Shown piece by piece: positions 19,645 to 29,867 of a stretch of DNA of 64,000 nucleotides; position 1 is the stretch's first letter, and each line of letters opens with the position of its first letter. Source of the DNA: Hortaea werneckii (taxonomy: Eukaryota > Ascomycota > Dothideomycetes > Mycosphaerellales > Teratosphaeriaceae); the NCBI GenBank assembly GCA_037044905.1, contig JBAOKB010000154.1, forward strand, positions 124,001 to 188,000, in the 5' to 3' direction. The position numbers and the translations under genes were made by a program. The notes below the pieces were generated by a model. It saw only the letters and a list, made by a program, of their open reading frames with translations. It was not told the origin of the DNA and made no database searches.

Positions 19645-21888
19645 ATGGCCGGCAAGGACACCGAAGAGTTGCTTGCGCTCCAGATAAAAATGGCTGAGCT
19701 GAGTACAGAGCTGCGCATCATGAAAGAGCTGCTTGCCGAAGCCCAGAACGCTACTGTCCATACTGCTGCTGCGTTCAGCCAGCACCACTCCAACAACAAT
19801 AACACCAGCCTAAAGGCGCAGGAGGAGCGCGCTCAGATGGCCGAGAAAGAGAACGTCGAATTGAAAGGTCTCGTTCGCTACCTCCAAGCTGAGATAGCGA
19901 AGTCGTCGCAATCCACCCAGACTGAAGGCGCTTCCAAAGACGCACCTTGTGGTAGCCGCGACGCCACGCACACACCGAACTCGTCAACTGACGACTCTTC
20001 CGGTCCAGACTTCAACATCGAAGGCGATTTATTGAGTTTTCACGATGACAATGCAGCGGCGGCAACAGGGAAAGTAGCGGACGCGACGCGTCTAAACCAG
20101 CGACTTGAAGATCCAGAGACGCAGACTCTGGTGTCGACCGTGACCGATGGCCGCAATGGCGACGCTGATCGATGCGAACGCGCGCATTTCAACGACAGCG
20201 GTCTCGTCGATGAGCCCTCGCAGCCATTCGAACCCGACCCAGTATTCGGCATGCCCTCGGACCGCAAGAAGATATTCAATGCTGACGGCTCGATAAGCTG
20301 GATGGAGGTTTATCCAGACCCTCCAGTCCCACGTCCAGTCGACTCTTATTGGAGCAAGCCAAAGCCAGCCCAGCGTGGCCGATGGCGCAGAGTCAATCAC
20401 CGTGAGTGGCGTGACCTTGTCAATAGGGGCATGTATGTTCAGCAGTGGGATGATGCTCAGTGGAAGGAATGGGCTGATGGGCACGGAAGATACAGCGCGG
20501 CTGAGTGGAAGCTGTATTGGGAAGAACATTGCAAGGACAGATTTGAGGAGGTGACGAAGCAGAGGAAGGCCGCGGGAATCTCTGGTGAAGAAACAGAAGA
20601 GGTGGAAGATCGCGTCGATGATGATGCGCATGAAGTCTCCAGTAAAGAGGCCGAAATCGACGAAGATCGCACCGTATCGCAGCACGCGAAGGACGATGGA
20701 AATGGAAATCTGGTGAACATTAACAGCCTGTTGAAGACGCCAGAGGTCAGTGTCGTCGAAGATGCATCGGCGAGCGGGATTTTGGCCTGCAAAGACACCA
20801 AGGCGGCCATGCCTGGGAAGAATCCAATGATTTCCAAGGCTTCCATCCAGCCCCGTCAAGGTCAAGCTAGTGCACCTAATGACATGGCGCTCGGCCATGC
20901 GCTCGACCATCACAGCATACCCGTGTCTCTCCCTCCCGCTCGGGCACTTCCAAATGCTCATCCGGGGCTTCCGGATGACGTGAAGCGTGCGGTATTCTCG
21001 CAAAGTCCAATCTGGTACCCACGCCGCACGGCAGAGATCTCCAATATCCCACCGGAAATCCCCCTTACAAGGGTTCTTGAGAAAGTAAGGGGTGGCAAAG
21101 TTATGCGATCGGTACTCGGAGGGACCAACTTGATGAAGTCGACACCGGTCATGGAAGGCAATGTCGCGCTTATCGTGTTCATGGATGGGCTTAATGCTGA
21201 AGCCTACGTCGCTGAATGTGCTGAGATCCAAGGCATCTTCTTCTGGAGCGAGCAACGGAACGCCCACGTGAAGGCCAAAGTCTCTCTTTGCCTTACGCCT
21301 TCGATCACTTGCCCTGGATTTCTGGTGGATCCAAAAGCGGATTATACCAGGATAGTCTATCTCGCGGACAATGGCGTCTTCTCGCCCGAGCTGGTGGTCG
21401 GGGCGGTGCTGAAAGTCTACAATCGTTCCCTGGAGGTGAGGCGATCACCCGGGGCTCCTTTGAGGATGGGGAGGAACAAAGACTCCAACAGCCTGATAAT
21501 GGAATGGGCATTGCTCAGAGATGGTTACAACGCCAAACATGCACTGGACAAGATGCAATGGCTGATCGGAGGTTTCGATGTGGGGTTCCTGCCTGATCCC
21601 TGTGCAGGGTCTGTGGAGACGCTCGAGGAAGTCGCTTTGGCCAGAGACCCGGCGACAGTCCCATCCAACGATTGCCCCATTATGTGGCTACCACCAAGCA
21701 GCGAGGCTGCATGCCTCGCCGAGGCGGACAAAGCATTATCCGCCGGAAAATCTGATAACTTCTGGCGTGACCCTCAAGATCAAGATCACCGATTCGCCGC
21801 AGGCATAGTGGAGACGGTTGGCTCGCTAGATGCTGAGTTGATGGCGGAGCCGGGACTCATCAAGAAAAGAAAACCGTTCTGGCGGTAG
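19645..21888 (+). CDS. hypothetical fungal protein with N-terminal coiled coil and RRM-like C-terminal region
   Basis: Single-exon 747-aa protein. Residues 5-35 and 58-88 are heptad-like helices (LLALQIKMAELSTELRIM; ERAQMAEKENVELKGLV), consistent with a coiled coil. Residues 215-305 hold a Trp-rich charged block (SWMEVYPDPP, YWSKPKPAQRGRWRRV, WDDAQWKEWADG, EWKLYWEEH), followed by an acidic disordered linker to about 455. Residues 464-530 (EISNIPPEIPLTRVLEKVRGG...VALIVFMDGLNAEAYV) and about 565-650 (TRIVYLADNGVF...LIMEWALLRDGYNAKHALDKM) have the beta-alpha-beta rhythm of degenerate RNA-recognition motifs. That assignment is inference from pattern, with no clear RNP1. ATG 19645 was chosen as the first in frame. 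Function is unknown. Confidence 0.75.
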   Translation: MAGKDTEELLALQIKMAELSTELRIMKELLAEAQNATVHTAAAFSQHHSNNNNTSLKAQEERAQMAEKENVELKGLVRYLQAEIAKSSQSTQTEGASKDAPCGSRDATHTPNSSTDDSSGPDFNIEGDLLSFHDDNAAAATGKVADATRLNQRLEDPETQTLVSTVTDGRNGDADRCERAHFNDSGLVDEPSQPFEPDPVFGMPSDRKKIFNADGSISWMEVYPDPPVPRPVDSYWSKPKPAQRGRWRRVNHREWRDLVNRGMYVQQWDDAQWKEWADGHGRYSAAEWKLYWEEHCKDRFEEVTKQRKAAGISGEETEEVEDRVDDDAHEVSSKEAEIDEDRTVSQHAKDDGNGNLVNINSLLKTPEVSVVEDASASGILACKDTKAAMPGKNPMISKASIQPRQGQASAPNDMALGHALDHHSIPVSLPPARALPNAHPGLPDDVKRAVFSQSPIWYPRRTAEISNIPPEIPLTRVLEKVRGGKVMRSVLGGTNLMKSTPVMEGNVALIVFMDGLNAEAYVAECAEIQGIFFWSEQRNAHVKAKVSLCLTPSITCPGFLVDPKADYTRIVYLADNGVFSPELVVGAVLKVYNRSLEVRRSPGAPLRMGRNKDSNSLIMEWALLRDGYNAKHALDKMQWLIGGFDVGFLPDPCAGSVETLEEVALARDPATVPSNDCPIMWLPPSSEAACLAEADKALSAGKSDNFWRDPQDQDHRFAAGIVETVGSLDAELMAEPGLIKKRKPFWR

Positions 21889-22375
21889 AGTCAACGCACT
21901 GGCTAGAAGGGATTTACCCAGAAGATGGAGGCGGAGGCGGGAGGCTAGAGGGCGAGGCCATGGAAGTGGACGATTGAACGGTCACAGGAGTGTAGGTATG
22001 CTTGGTAGATCGAGGGAAAGGATAAGCGGGGTGATACAACTTCACAGTGTGCTATCAACCACTATGGTAGCAAGAAAGCGTAGGTACAAGAAGCCGCGCT
22101 CAAAATGTAGCTTGACATTCACCATGGATATAGTGCCCAATTCCGTCTTCCCAATATTGCCCCTGGAATGTGCTCAGCGGCAAATGCGCAAGGGAGGGGG
22201 CGGGTTAGCCACTCTTCCATTGAAGGAAGACTTCGCGGCTCATTCCGCACTCCGCGGGTTGTCCCGCCCTGGTGGAAGCAGCTCCTGTGCATTCTCGGTG
22301 TCACCCGCTTCTCCTAAACAGCAGACCGTTCTCATTTAGACCACCTCACCCCAAACCCCGCATGCCATTGCCAAG
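21889..22375. other. intergenic region
   Basis: 3' flank of the RRM-like gene and promoter of the chimeric gene at 22376. No repeat or conserved site is recognised. Confidence 0.5.
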
Positions 22376-24803
22376 ATGAATGGCCAGCAGCCTGGATGTA
22401 TGTCTGATACTCCCAGTTGCCATCGTTGCCACCGTTTGAATACCGCTGACTTAGCTAGATCCATATTCGACAACGTTGAATTACCAGTATCCAGCCAACT
22501 TTTACCCCTCTCAAGCACAAGCGCCTCAGCAGCAGCCACCTTATAATTACCAGCCAGCACATCTACACCAGCAGCAGACTACCTCGTCTGCACCCCAAAC
22601 AGCACAGCATGGCAACCAGAACGAAGGGCTGTATCTTCAACCTTTCTTTCCATCTTCTGACGCGACATCTCGACCGGGTCTCGCAACCCACCAGCAGCGA
22701 CAGCATCATGCCTTGACCCCGACGCCAGTGAATAGGGCCCATGATACCCTAGAAGAGGACTCCACGCGGCCCACCAAAAGAAAGCGTCGTGGTGATGAGG
22801 GTGGGGCTAGGCAGGATGCTATCGCCAGCGAAACGCCAGCTGGACCAAGTGCACCTGGGCCGCACTCGTCTGATTTTGAGGAGCAATTGAGGGATGCTTT
22901 ACGAAGGGAGCAACAGCCCCCGGTTGATCATCAAAGTGAAAATCATGGGATGGATACCGATGATCATGACGAAGACGATGCTGACCCCAATGGCCAAACA
23001 AACGGTGACGATGACGGCGGGGAAGGACCGATCTTCAACTTGCCACCGCCTCCCGAAGGCAAATATGCTTCAATGGAAGCCCTGGAGGAGGCTATGCATG
23101 CATGGAGTCTGGAGCACGGCTATGAGGTTGTTCGACGTGCTTCGAAAAACAATGGGAAGGGCGTGATCTACAAGCGCTACTTCAATTGCTCGAAGGCTGG
23201 CACAGTCGGAGCCGGTGTAAACTCCGTAAGGAAGAAATACACCAAAAGAACAAATTGCCCAATGAGCCTTTCGGTCAGAGCTGTCCAATCGCTCAATGTC
23301 GACGGAGAGTGGGAGATTATCCACCGCAACATTCATCACAACCATGGCCCACTGGACCCTCTTGAGCTCACTGGTCATCGGAGAAGAGCCAGAGAAGGCG
23401 GTTTGGAAAAGGCAGTGGACGGGCTATTCAACATGGGGTCCTCTGCCACACAAGTCCACCAGTTTCTACAGAAAAACCATCCCGATGGTCTCTTCACACG
23501 GACTGATGTGAGCAACATGAGGCTAAAGTGGAAGCAATATGGTACTTGTGTCCGACAAAAGGGGCAATATGATAGATCTACCCGTGATGTCGCGCGGACA
23601 GATGCAGGTAACGGTGGTCGTGGCCGTGTTGCCGCATGTCTGAGATGCCGGGAGAAACGACGAAAGTGCGATAAACAGCGTCCTGTTTGCGGACACTGCA
23701 TGAGCGTACAACCATCAGCATGCGAGTACGATTGTGAGCCGCCGGCTCTTCCTGCAATTGATGACGAGGACATTCCAGCCGCATTCAACGCCCTCCAAGC
23801 TCAGGCTTCCCCAGATCCCGATCAACAGACAATGGACGCTACAGCTCCGCCAGCTGAAGGCCACCCTAATTCGTCGGATGCCCTCAATGCACAGCGAAGA
23901 CAAGCAGAACAGATCCTGCGAGACCTCCAGGCATTTGGAGCCGACCACGTCAAGCCGAAACGCCTGGATCTTAATAGCAGTTCTGTGGAGATCCTGGCGC
24001 AGTCTTCTACTGGGAACTTGGATAGCTACAAGAGCGTTCCAAAACTTACTGTCGCATCCGACTGGCCTGCATTCGCAGATGCATTTGTGGAAGCTTCTTT
24101 GAAAGAGAATACCTACAGTACGCTCACAGGCGAGAAGACTGAGCCTGCCCGCCCAATACCACAAGGCGGCGAGAGTGAAGTTGAGGTCGAAGACTGGAAC
24201 GAATACATCAAGCAGACCGCCATCTTCCACCGACGCAACAGCGCTCTCTTCGGCGGCTTATGGTCGAACATCGCGCCGTCTTTTCGCGCCAGGATCAAAG
24301 GATACGCCACCGCTTCCCAAGCCTGGCAATGTCTCGAAGAGATGTGTGCTCCCCGCGGTAGCGACGATGCATTCAACATGTGGAACGAAATGCATGACAT
24401 CACCCTCGAGACGTGCGGCGGCAGCGTGGAAGCCTTCGCCGAAAGGTTGGAATTGAAATGGCTTGAGTTCTGCAGGTTCAGGATCAGCGCCTTGCGTCCG
24501 CACCACAAGACCCCGAGGTCTTCTGCTCGTCGCGAGACCGCTACCACTTCTATCCACGATGCCTCCACTTCTGGAGGGATGGTGGATGCATCGGACGTCT
24601 TCCCCGAAGAAGCGCTGACGTTCCTGTTCTTGCGTAATCTGGGACAGCAGTACCATCGCTGGACCGAGAACCTCTGCGCTATGTCCAATGTTGCGGGGTT
24701 TGGCACGGGTCCTAAAGTTGGGTTTCGTGAAACGGTGAAGCGGTGTTTGGAATTCGAGAAAGATCAGAGGCAGAGCGTCATAGAGAGGGAAGGCAGGAGA
24801 TAG
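22376..24803 (+). CDS. chimeric protein: FAR1/MULE-type DNA-binding region + Zn2Cys6 cluster + copia gag-like region
   Basis: Predicted 788-aa protein. Exon 1 (22376-22397, MNGQQPG) joins exon 2 (22459-24803) across a 61-nt intron (GTATGT...CTGAC...CTAG). Without it the main frame has no ATG at its start. Residues 1-55 are Gln/Tyr/Pro-rich. Residues about 110-200 are acidic with a basic KRKRR patch. Residues about 210-310 match the FAR1/MULE-transposase N-terminal zinc domain (WRKY-GCM1 type): a HGYEVVRR strand, Cys in YFNCSK, Cys in TNCPM and a terminal HNH. The expected downstream helices (DGLFNMGSSATQVHQFL, TRTDVSNMRL) follow to about 370. Residues 401-430 form a Zn2Cys6 cluster (C-x2-C-x6-C-x6-C-x2-C-x7-C). 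Residues about 530-770 resemble the gag/UBN2 region of Ty1-copia elements (DWNEYIKQTAIFHRRNSALF, ASQAWQCLEEM, EALTFLFLRNLGQQYHRW). No integrase, reverse transcriptase, DDE core or gag zinc knuckle is present. Probably a domesticated, transposon-derived nuclear DNA-binding protein (inference). Confidence 0.85.
23073..23727 (+). other. coding block for the FAR1-like and Zn2Cys6 zinc domains
   Basis: Within the chimeric gene, 23073-23361 encodes the FAR1/MULE-type zinc domain and 23637-23727 the Zn2Cys6 cluster. These are two unrelated DNA-binding folds less than 100 codons apart in one exon. Confidence 0.75.
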
Positions 24804-25661
24804 ATGGTGACAGCACGGACTTGTATTTGCGGCTTCAAGGGAGTCTCGGTTGGCAAGTCCGCGACTAAATGTTTTCTATATGTGTCATCATGGACATTCT
24901 TCCTGCTCTGTGCTGCAAAAGTGGCATTGATAGTGCAACGCCAGTGAAGCATCCGAGCCAGTTGGATGCTCTGCTTCAACATTGGCCTGGAGCCGTGAAG
25001 GAGAAGGACTCCTGAATGTCATTCGTGCCACGAGTAGACGTCAGCGTTCGAGGCGATTGGTTGTGCTGTCGCTCTAGAAAGAGATTATCAATGGTGGCCC
25101 GCGAGTACGAAGAGCGCCTTCACCTAAGCCTATGGCGGTAGCCTTACGGCCCAGGAGGGCGCTGAAGGATCGTGCGGCTTTGCACTATTGAGATCATTCT
25201 TGTATCCTGCGATGGAACTTGTGTTGTTCCAAGGTTGCTCAAGGCAAGACGCATACAACTAATAAATGTGAAAGACGGTATCGCCCTCTTCGTCGTGCTG
25301 TAGCCTGTACCTCTTTGTTCCCACCCAATCATCTCGTTCACTCGCTTCTGGCTACTTAAGCGCGTGGGTGGACGATCCTTCGATCCTAAAGGATTCTGGC
25401 TCCATAGACTTGAATCCAGACACTGCTGTTCAGTTTCCGAAAGAATGGTATGAATGGTTGTAATAGGCGATCAGCATGCCTGTGCCAACGGTAGCTGAAA
25501 CTGGAAGTCTTCTGGGATTCTACAGTGGAATACGAGGTAGCATTCGCTTCTCTTGCTCTTCGCTTACCGTCCATGCTTTATGGCTCACCTCATAATCTTT
25601 TTGAAGCGGCTAGTGTCTGTTTTTTCCCCCTTTCTATTTGTCTGAACAGCGCTTTCAAACG
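24804..25661. other. intergenic region, no feature recognised
   Basis: Between the chimeric gene and the next hypothetical frame. I see only short unsupported open frames. A TCTGAACAG sequence at 25640-25648 could be a splice acceptor for an undetected 5' exon of the next gene. Confidence 0.4.
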
Positions 25662-26552
25662 ATGGGAGAATCTCCAGCTGGTCATCCGGAAGACCCGTGG
25701 CGACAATCTAGGCATTCTGAGTTAGGGCTATGGAGCAATGGAAATGCTGCGGATGGGCCTTGCGAAGAAGAAGGCTGGAAAGATCTACACGTGTTCAACT
25801 CGCTACCGGTACAATGCGAGTTAACCATGGCTTTTCTGGGCCGGACGACTGCAGCTTCTGCTCTTGAAAGGCACGACCCAGCCGTGGTCGAGAGTCACGA
25901 CGGCGAACGATGTGGTTCACCAATGGCACTTTCAACACAAACACTTGAGCCCGATCACTTCCCCATCAGCGGCTTTTTCAAAGACCCAAGTGCAGACGAC
26001 CTCCACGAGCGTCCTCAAATTCGCGGAGCGGGCTTGAGCATCGGGTTCATTTCTCCTTCTGCCAATGAAGCATCGCCAGACTGCACTTGCCCTTCGAATG
26101 AGGCGACTCGCTCGGCCAGAGTCAGCCATGTTCTGAGCAGACAGGCTCGCCACGGCTCAGAGACATGTACCTCAGAGCCACTTAACGGATTAACATGTAG
26201 TGACCATGATGATGGTACCCTGTGGATGGCTAGCCATTCACACATGGCTAAGAATAACCACTTGTACAGCACCGAGATAGTTCGGAACTTCGATCCGTCA
26301 AATGCCACAGGGGCAGCAGCGGTCCACGACACGGAAGAGAACGCCCGGAACGAAAAGATACTTGACGATTCAGCAATTGATACCGCCAGTGCGAGCGGTA
26401 TGGCATGGGCAACAGTAGTGACGGGCGAATTGATGTTTCGCCATCCGTCTTTGCACGGTTTTCAGCTCCCTCCAGCCTTCCCGCCACGACGGAGGGGATT
26501 TGATCCCGGCGAGCTCGAAGGAGCTATGGCTGCGGCTTTTGGATGGGGTTGA
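25662..26552 (+). CDS. hypothetical protein, low-complexity
   Basis: Open frame of 296 aa from ATG 25662. No domain, signal peptide or membrane segment is recognised. The sequence is Ser/His/Asp/Glu-rich and looks disordered for most of its length, ending in a more ordered segment (SGMAWATVVTGELMF, GFQLPPAFPPRRRGFD, LEGAMAAAFGWG). An upstream exon is possible, because the frame stays open past the ATG and meets a candidate acceptor. Length and absence of stops favour a gene, but I cannot exclude a chance frame. Confidence 0.45.
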   Translation: MGESPAGHPEDPWRQSRHSELGLWSNGNAADGPCEEEGWKDLHVFNSLPVQCELTMAFLGRTTAASALERHDPAVVESHDGERCGSPMALSTQTLEPDHFPISGFFKDPSADDLHERPQIRGAGLSIGFISPSANEASPDCTCPSNEATRSARVSHVLSRQARHGSETCTSEPLNGLTCSDHDDGTLWMASHSHMAKNNHLYSTEIVRNFDPSNATGAAAVHDTEENARNEKILDDSAIDTASASGMAWATVVTGELMFRHPSLHGFQLPPAFPPRRRGFDPGELEGAMAAAFGWG

Positions 26553-26960
26553 TGAGAACGCGCCTGCTGTGGGATACTGCGGATTGCTGTGACTTCTCAC
26601 CTGAGATGGAAAAGAGGGATTGGGCGTATCTTTCTGTCCGGCTTTCTCTCTTCTTTACCTTAGGCGATGGCACTTTGTCGAATCTTGGATTTTGCGACCT
26701 TGTAGCAGCACACTGCTACCCAGCTCGTCACTGTGGGAAGACAAGATTGACTGGAGAGGCGAAAAGAGGCAATTCTGAGAGGCAAGAGACCGTATCAACA
26801 TGATCTATCAGCGACGATTCTACGAGGACCCATGACGAGGCTTACATCGATCGAGACGCAGAAAAGAGAAGAAAACAGGAGAGGAAAAAAAAAAAAAAAA
26901 AAAAAAATGAACGTGCTATGTCAGCTTCGCAAAGGTTATTTCTACGAAAAGCAGAGCCAA
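26553..26960. other. intergenic region between convergent genes
   Basis: Holds the A23 tract and no recognisable gene. It is the common 3' region of the hypothetical at 25662 and the CMD gene. Confidence 0.5.
26885..26907. repeat. A23 homopolymer
   Basis: Twenty-three A on the plus strand, 54 nt beyond the stop of the leftward CMD gene. Confidence 0.95.
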
Positions 26961-27527
26961 CTATTCCGGTGGCATCACCATCTCCTTCCCATTGCTCTCC
27001 GTGACATCCAACCCCACCAAGAACCGGCTCACCATGTTGTAACCGGACACAGTAATCATGAGCTCCATAATCTCCTGGTCGTTAAACCTCGCCTTCACCT
27101 TCTCAAAAAGCTGATCATCAATCTTGATGTTTCTCGTACTCTGCTCCGTAAACGCAAGTACCAGCCTCTCGTCCTCGCTAAGGACGCTTGCATCCGTCAC
27201 TTCACCCTTGAGGACTGCCTCCAGCGCAGCTCGACTCGCGCCAGCCTTAAGTGCCAGCGGTGCGTGAGCCGTCCACTCATACGTGGCCCCGTTCAGGACG
27301 GCGATGTAGCAAATTGCGAGCTCGGCCAGGGCCTGCGAGACCGACACCTTGGACCGGATGGCGCCTACGAGCTTGTTGTAGCCATCTGCTACCTCCGGGT
27401 TGTGGAGCAAGGCCAGGTCCAGCGGGATGAGCGGACGAGGCTTGCGGCGCTCGCGGATGCGCTCATATATGGCCTCGTTCTCCGGCGTCGGGTTGGCGGG
27501 CTCCGCTGGGGCGTACGGGATGCGCAT
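26961..27527 (-). CDS. carboxymuconolactone decarboxylase (CMD/AhpD-like) family protein
   Basis: Small single-exon protein of 188 aa starting at ATG 27527 (MRIPYAPAEP). The CMD fold is recognisable from the helical core around residues 50-115: LALLHNPEVADGYNKLVGAI, then AELAICYIAVLNGATYEW, then HAPLALKAGAS. The EWTAH motif supplies the conserved Glu and His of the gamma-CMD branch. The AhpD-type Cys-x2-Cys pair is absent, so a thiol peroxidase-reductase role is unlikely. Family members decarboxylate or hydrate lactone intermediates, but the substrate here is unknown. It is divergent from CYP51, with 652 nt between start codons. No targeting peptide is seen, so a cytosolic location is inferred. 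Confidence 0.88.
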   Translation of the reverse strand: MRIPYAPAEPANPTPENEAIYERIRERRKPRPLIPLDLALLHNPEVADGYNKLVGAIRSKVSVSQALAELAICYIAVLNGATYEWTAHAPLALKAGASRAALEAVLKGEVTDASVLSEDERLVLAFTEQSTRNIKIDDQLFEKVKARFNDQEIMELMITVSGYNMVSRFLVGLDVTESNGKEMVMPPE

Positions 27528-28179
27528 CTTTGCCACCGGTTGTTTTCAATGGATTGTGAGTCTGTGATGGAAGGTACTGAATGCGGTTTGGGAAAGATAG
27601 GGAGTTGGAAAGGTCGCTGAGAAGTATTCAAGAAGTAAGTGGCTCCCTTTGGAGGAGCTCTTACCCCTCGGCTGTCACATTCGGCACTGATAGAACTACA
27701 TCGTACGGCTGGTCCAGGACTACGGAAGTGTTCAGAACACTGTGCGATGTGTAATTGCCATATCGTACTGCGTAAGTAGTTTGATGACCAGCACCACCTC
27801 ACATTCCGCAACAAGGCATCGATAAGGGTAGAGTGACGGGAAAATGAGATGCAAGACTGGACTGGACTGCTCACCGCCGGGTTGGCCGCATCGCAACAGA
27901 GGAAAGGCGACCCCACATCGTCGGGATTTAGGTTGGCGCCAGTGCTCGGTACCTGCATCCGAACGCCACACCCCCCGAAAAGTCAGGCCATGTGCTTGCG
28001 GCGCATCAACAAAAATGGTCCCACAACGATTGGTCGCTTCCTCTTGACCTGATTGCCTTCGAAGACATCTACAATATAAGGCCGAGGACGACGGCCTATC
28101 CAAGGGGGCATGCAGTAATACTTGTCAACAATCGAATTGAGCATCTCTCTGCTTCCCGTTCGAACTACCAACCGCGAAC
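27528..28179. promoter_or_regulatory. bidirectional promoter region between CMD gene and CYP51
   Basis: 652-nt divergent spacer. On the CYP51 side a TATA-like TATAAG lies at 28075-28080 (100 nt before the ATG) and an inverted CCAAT box (ATTGG) at 28029-28033. I did not find a confident SREBP/SrbA or Upc2 site. The TATA and CCAAT calls are pattern matches only. Confidence 0.4.
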
Positions 28180-29867
28180 ATGGGTCTCCTCCAGGACACC
28201 TCCCACGCTGTATCAGCGCTCACGTCGACCTGGACCGGCCTCACAGCCGCTATCGGCATATTGATCGCTACCGTCATCCTCCTCAATGTTGCCCGCCAGC
28301 TCCTCATCCGCGGTAGTCCTCATGAGCCACCGCTCGTCTTCCACTGGGTGCCATTCATTGGCAGCACCATCTCCTACGGCATGGACCCCTACACCTTCTT
28401 CTTTTCTTGCCGGGAGAAGTATGGCGATGTCTTCACATTCATTCTGCTGGGCAAGAAGACAACGGTGTGCCTGGGGACCAAGGGCAACGACTTCATCTTG
28501 AACGGAAAGCTGAAAGATGTCAACGCCGAGGAGATCTACAGCCCGTTGACCACACCGGTATTCGGAAAGGATGTGGTGTACGACTGCCCCAACTCCAAGT
28601 TGATGGAGCAGAAGAAGGTAAGTTTCGCGATAGCTGCCGACACGGAAGACATCTACTAACCCGGCTGTAGTTTGTCAAGTACGGCCTCACCTCATCTGCT
28701 CTGCGTAGCTACGTAACATTGATCTCGCAAGAAGTGCGACAATTCTTCGATAAGGATGCAGCGCACAAGAAGTTTGCCTCGACCTCCGGTACCGTTGACA
28801 TCCCGCCTACCATGGCCGAATTGACCATCTACACCGCCTCTCGCTCCCTTCAAGGAAAGGAGGTCCGTGAGCGGTTCGACTCTACGTTCGCCGATCTGTA
28901 CCATGACCTCGACATGGGCTTCACGCCGATCAACTTCATGCTGCCGTGGGCGCCTCTGCCTCAGAACAGGAGACGTGATGCCGCACAGAAGAAGATGGCC
29001 GATACATACATGTCAATCATCAAACAACGCCGAGAGGATGGTACTTTGAAGTCTGAGGGCAGAGAAGAGGACATGATTTGGAACCTGATGCAGTGCTCAT
29101 ACAAGGACGGCACGCCTGTCCCTGATCGCGAGGTGGCGCACATGATGATTGCTCTTCTAATGGCCGGCCAGCACTCTTCCTCCTCGACATCGTCTTGGAT
29201 CTTCCTTCGTCTCGCCTCTCGCCCGGATATCCAGGACGAGTTGCTCCAAGAACAGAAGGATGTCCTTGGCACTAACGCCGATGGTAGCGTCAAGGAGCTT
29301 ACCTTTGAAGATCTCAGCCGTCTGCCACTGCACTCGCAAGTCGTCAAGGAGACTCTCCGTATCCACGCCCCCATTCATTCTATTCTCCGAAACGTCAAGC
29401 AACCGATGCCAGTGGAAGGGACACCCTATGTCATTCCTACTTCGCACTCCCTACTGGCTACACCAGGCGTATCGGCACGCTCAACAGAATACTTCAACGA
29501 GCCTCTCCTTTGGGAGCCGCACCGATGGGATGAAAAGGTCTCCGAGAAGCACTCTCACCTCGCGCCCAAGCATCTCGCATCAGGTAACGCCGACAAGGAA
29601 GACGAGAAGGAAGATTACGGGTATGGCCTTGTCTCCAAGGGCGCAGCCTCGCCTTACCTACCTTTCGGTGCCGGCAGGCATCGGTGCATCGGTGAGCAGT
29701 TCGCCTATGTCCAGCTGCAAACCATCCTCGCGACCGTGATCAGGGACTTCAAGTTCTTCAACCCGGATGGGAGCCAGGAGGTCGTTGGCACTGATTACAG
29801 CAGTCTTTTCAGCCAGCCGATGAGACCGGCTGTAGTTAAGTGGGAGAGGAGAGGGGAGAAGCAGTAA
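28180..29867 (+). CDS. CYP51: sterol 14-alpha-demethylase (cytochrome P450 CYP51)
   Basis: Removes the 14-alpha-methyl group of lanosterol/eburicol in ergosterol synthesis. It is ER-membrane bound and the target of azole fungicides. Exons 28180-28617 and 28671-29867, with a 53-nt intron (GTAAGT...CTAAC...TAG), encode 544 aa. Visible features are an N-terminal membrane anchor (residues about 20-43), the substrate-contact region with Tyr120 and Tyr134 (KDVVYDCPNS), the I-helix motif AGQHSSSS, the K-helix KETLRIH, PHRW, and the haem-binding FGAGRHRCIG with Cys485. The YGYGLVSKG loop, often mutated in azole-resistant Mycosphaerellales, is intact. Tyr134, equivalent to Tyr137 of Zymoseptoria tritici, is the unmutated residue. 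Only one CYP51 is present in the window. Confidence 0.97.

Noticed and set aside
20092..21267. 391-codon minus-strand frame antisense to the RRM-like gene
   Set aside because: Mirror frame of a longer, better-composed plus-strand gene; no recognisable domain.
26832..27620. 262-codon plus-strand frame over the CMD gene
   Set aside because: It is antisense to the clear CMD coding sequence and starts with translated poly-A lysines.
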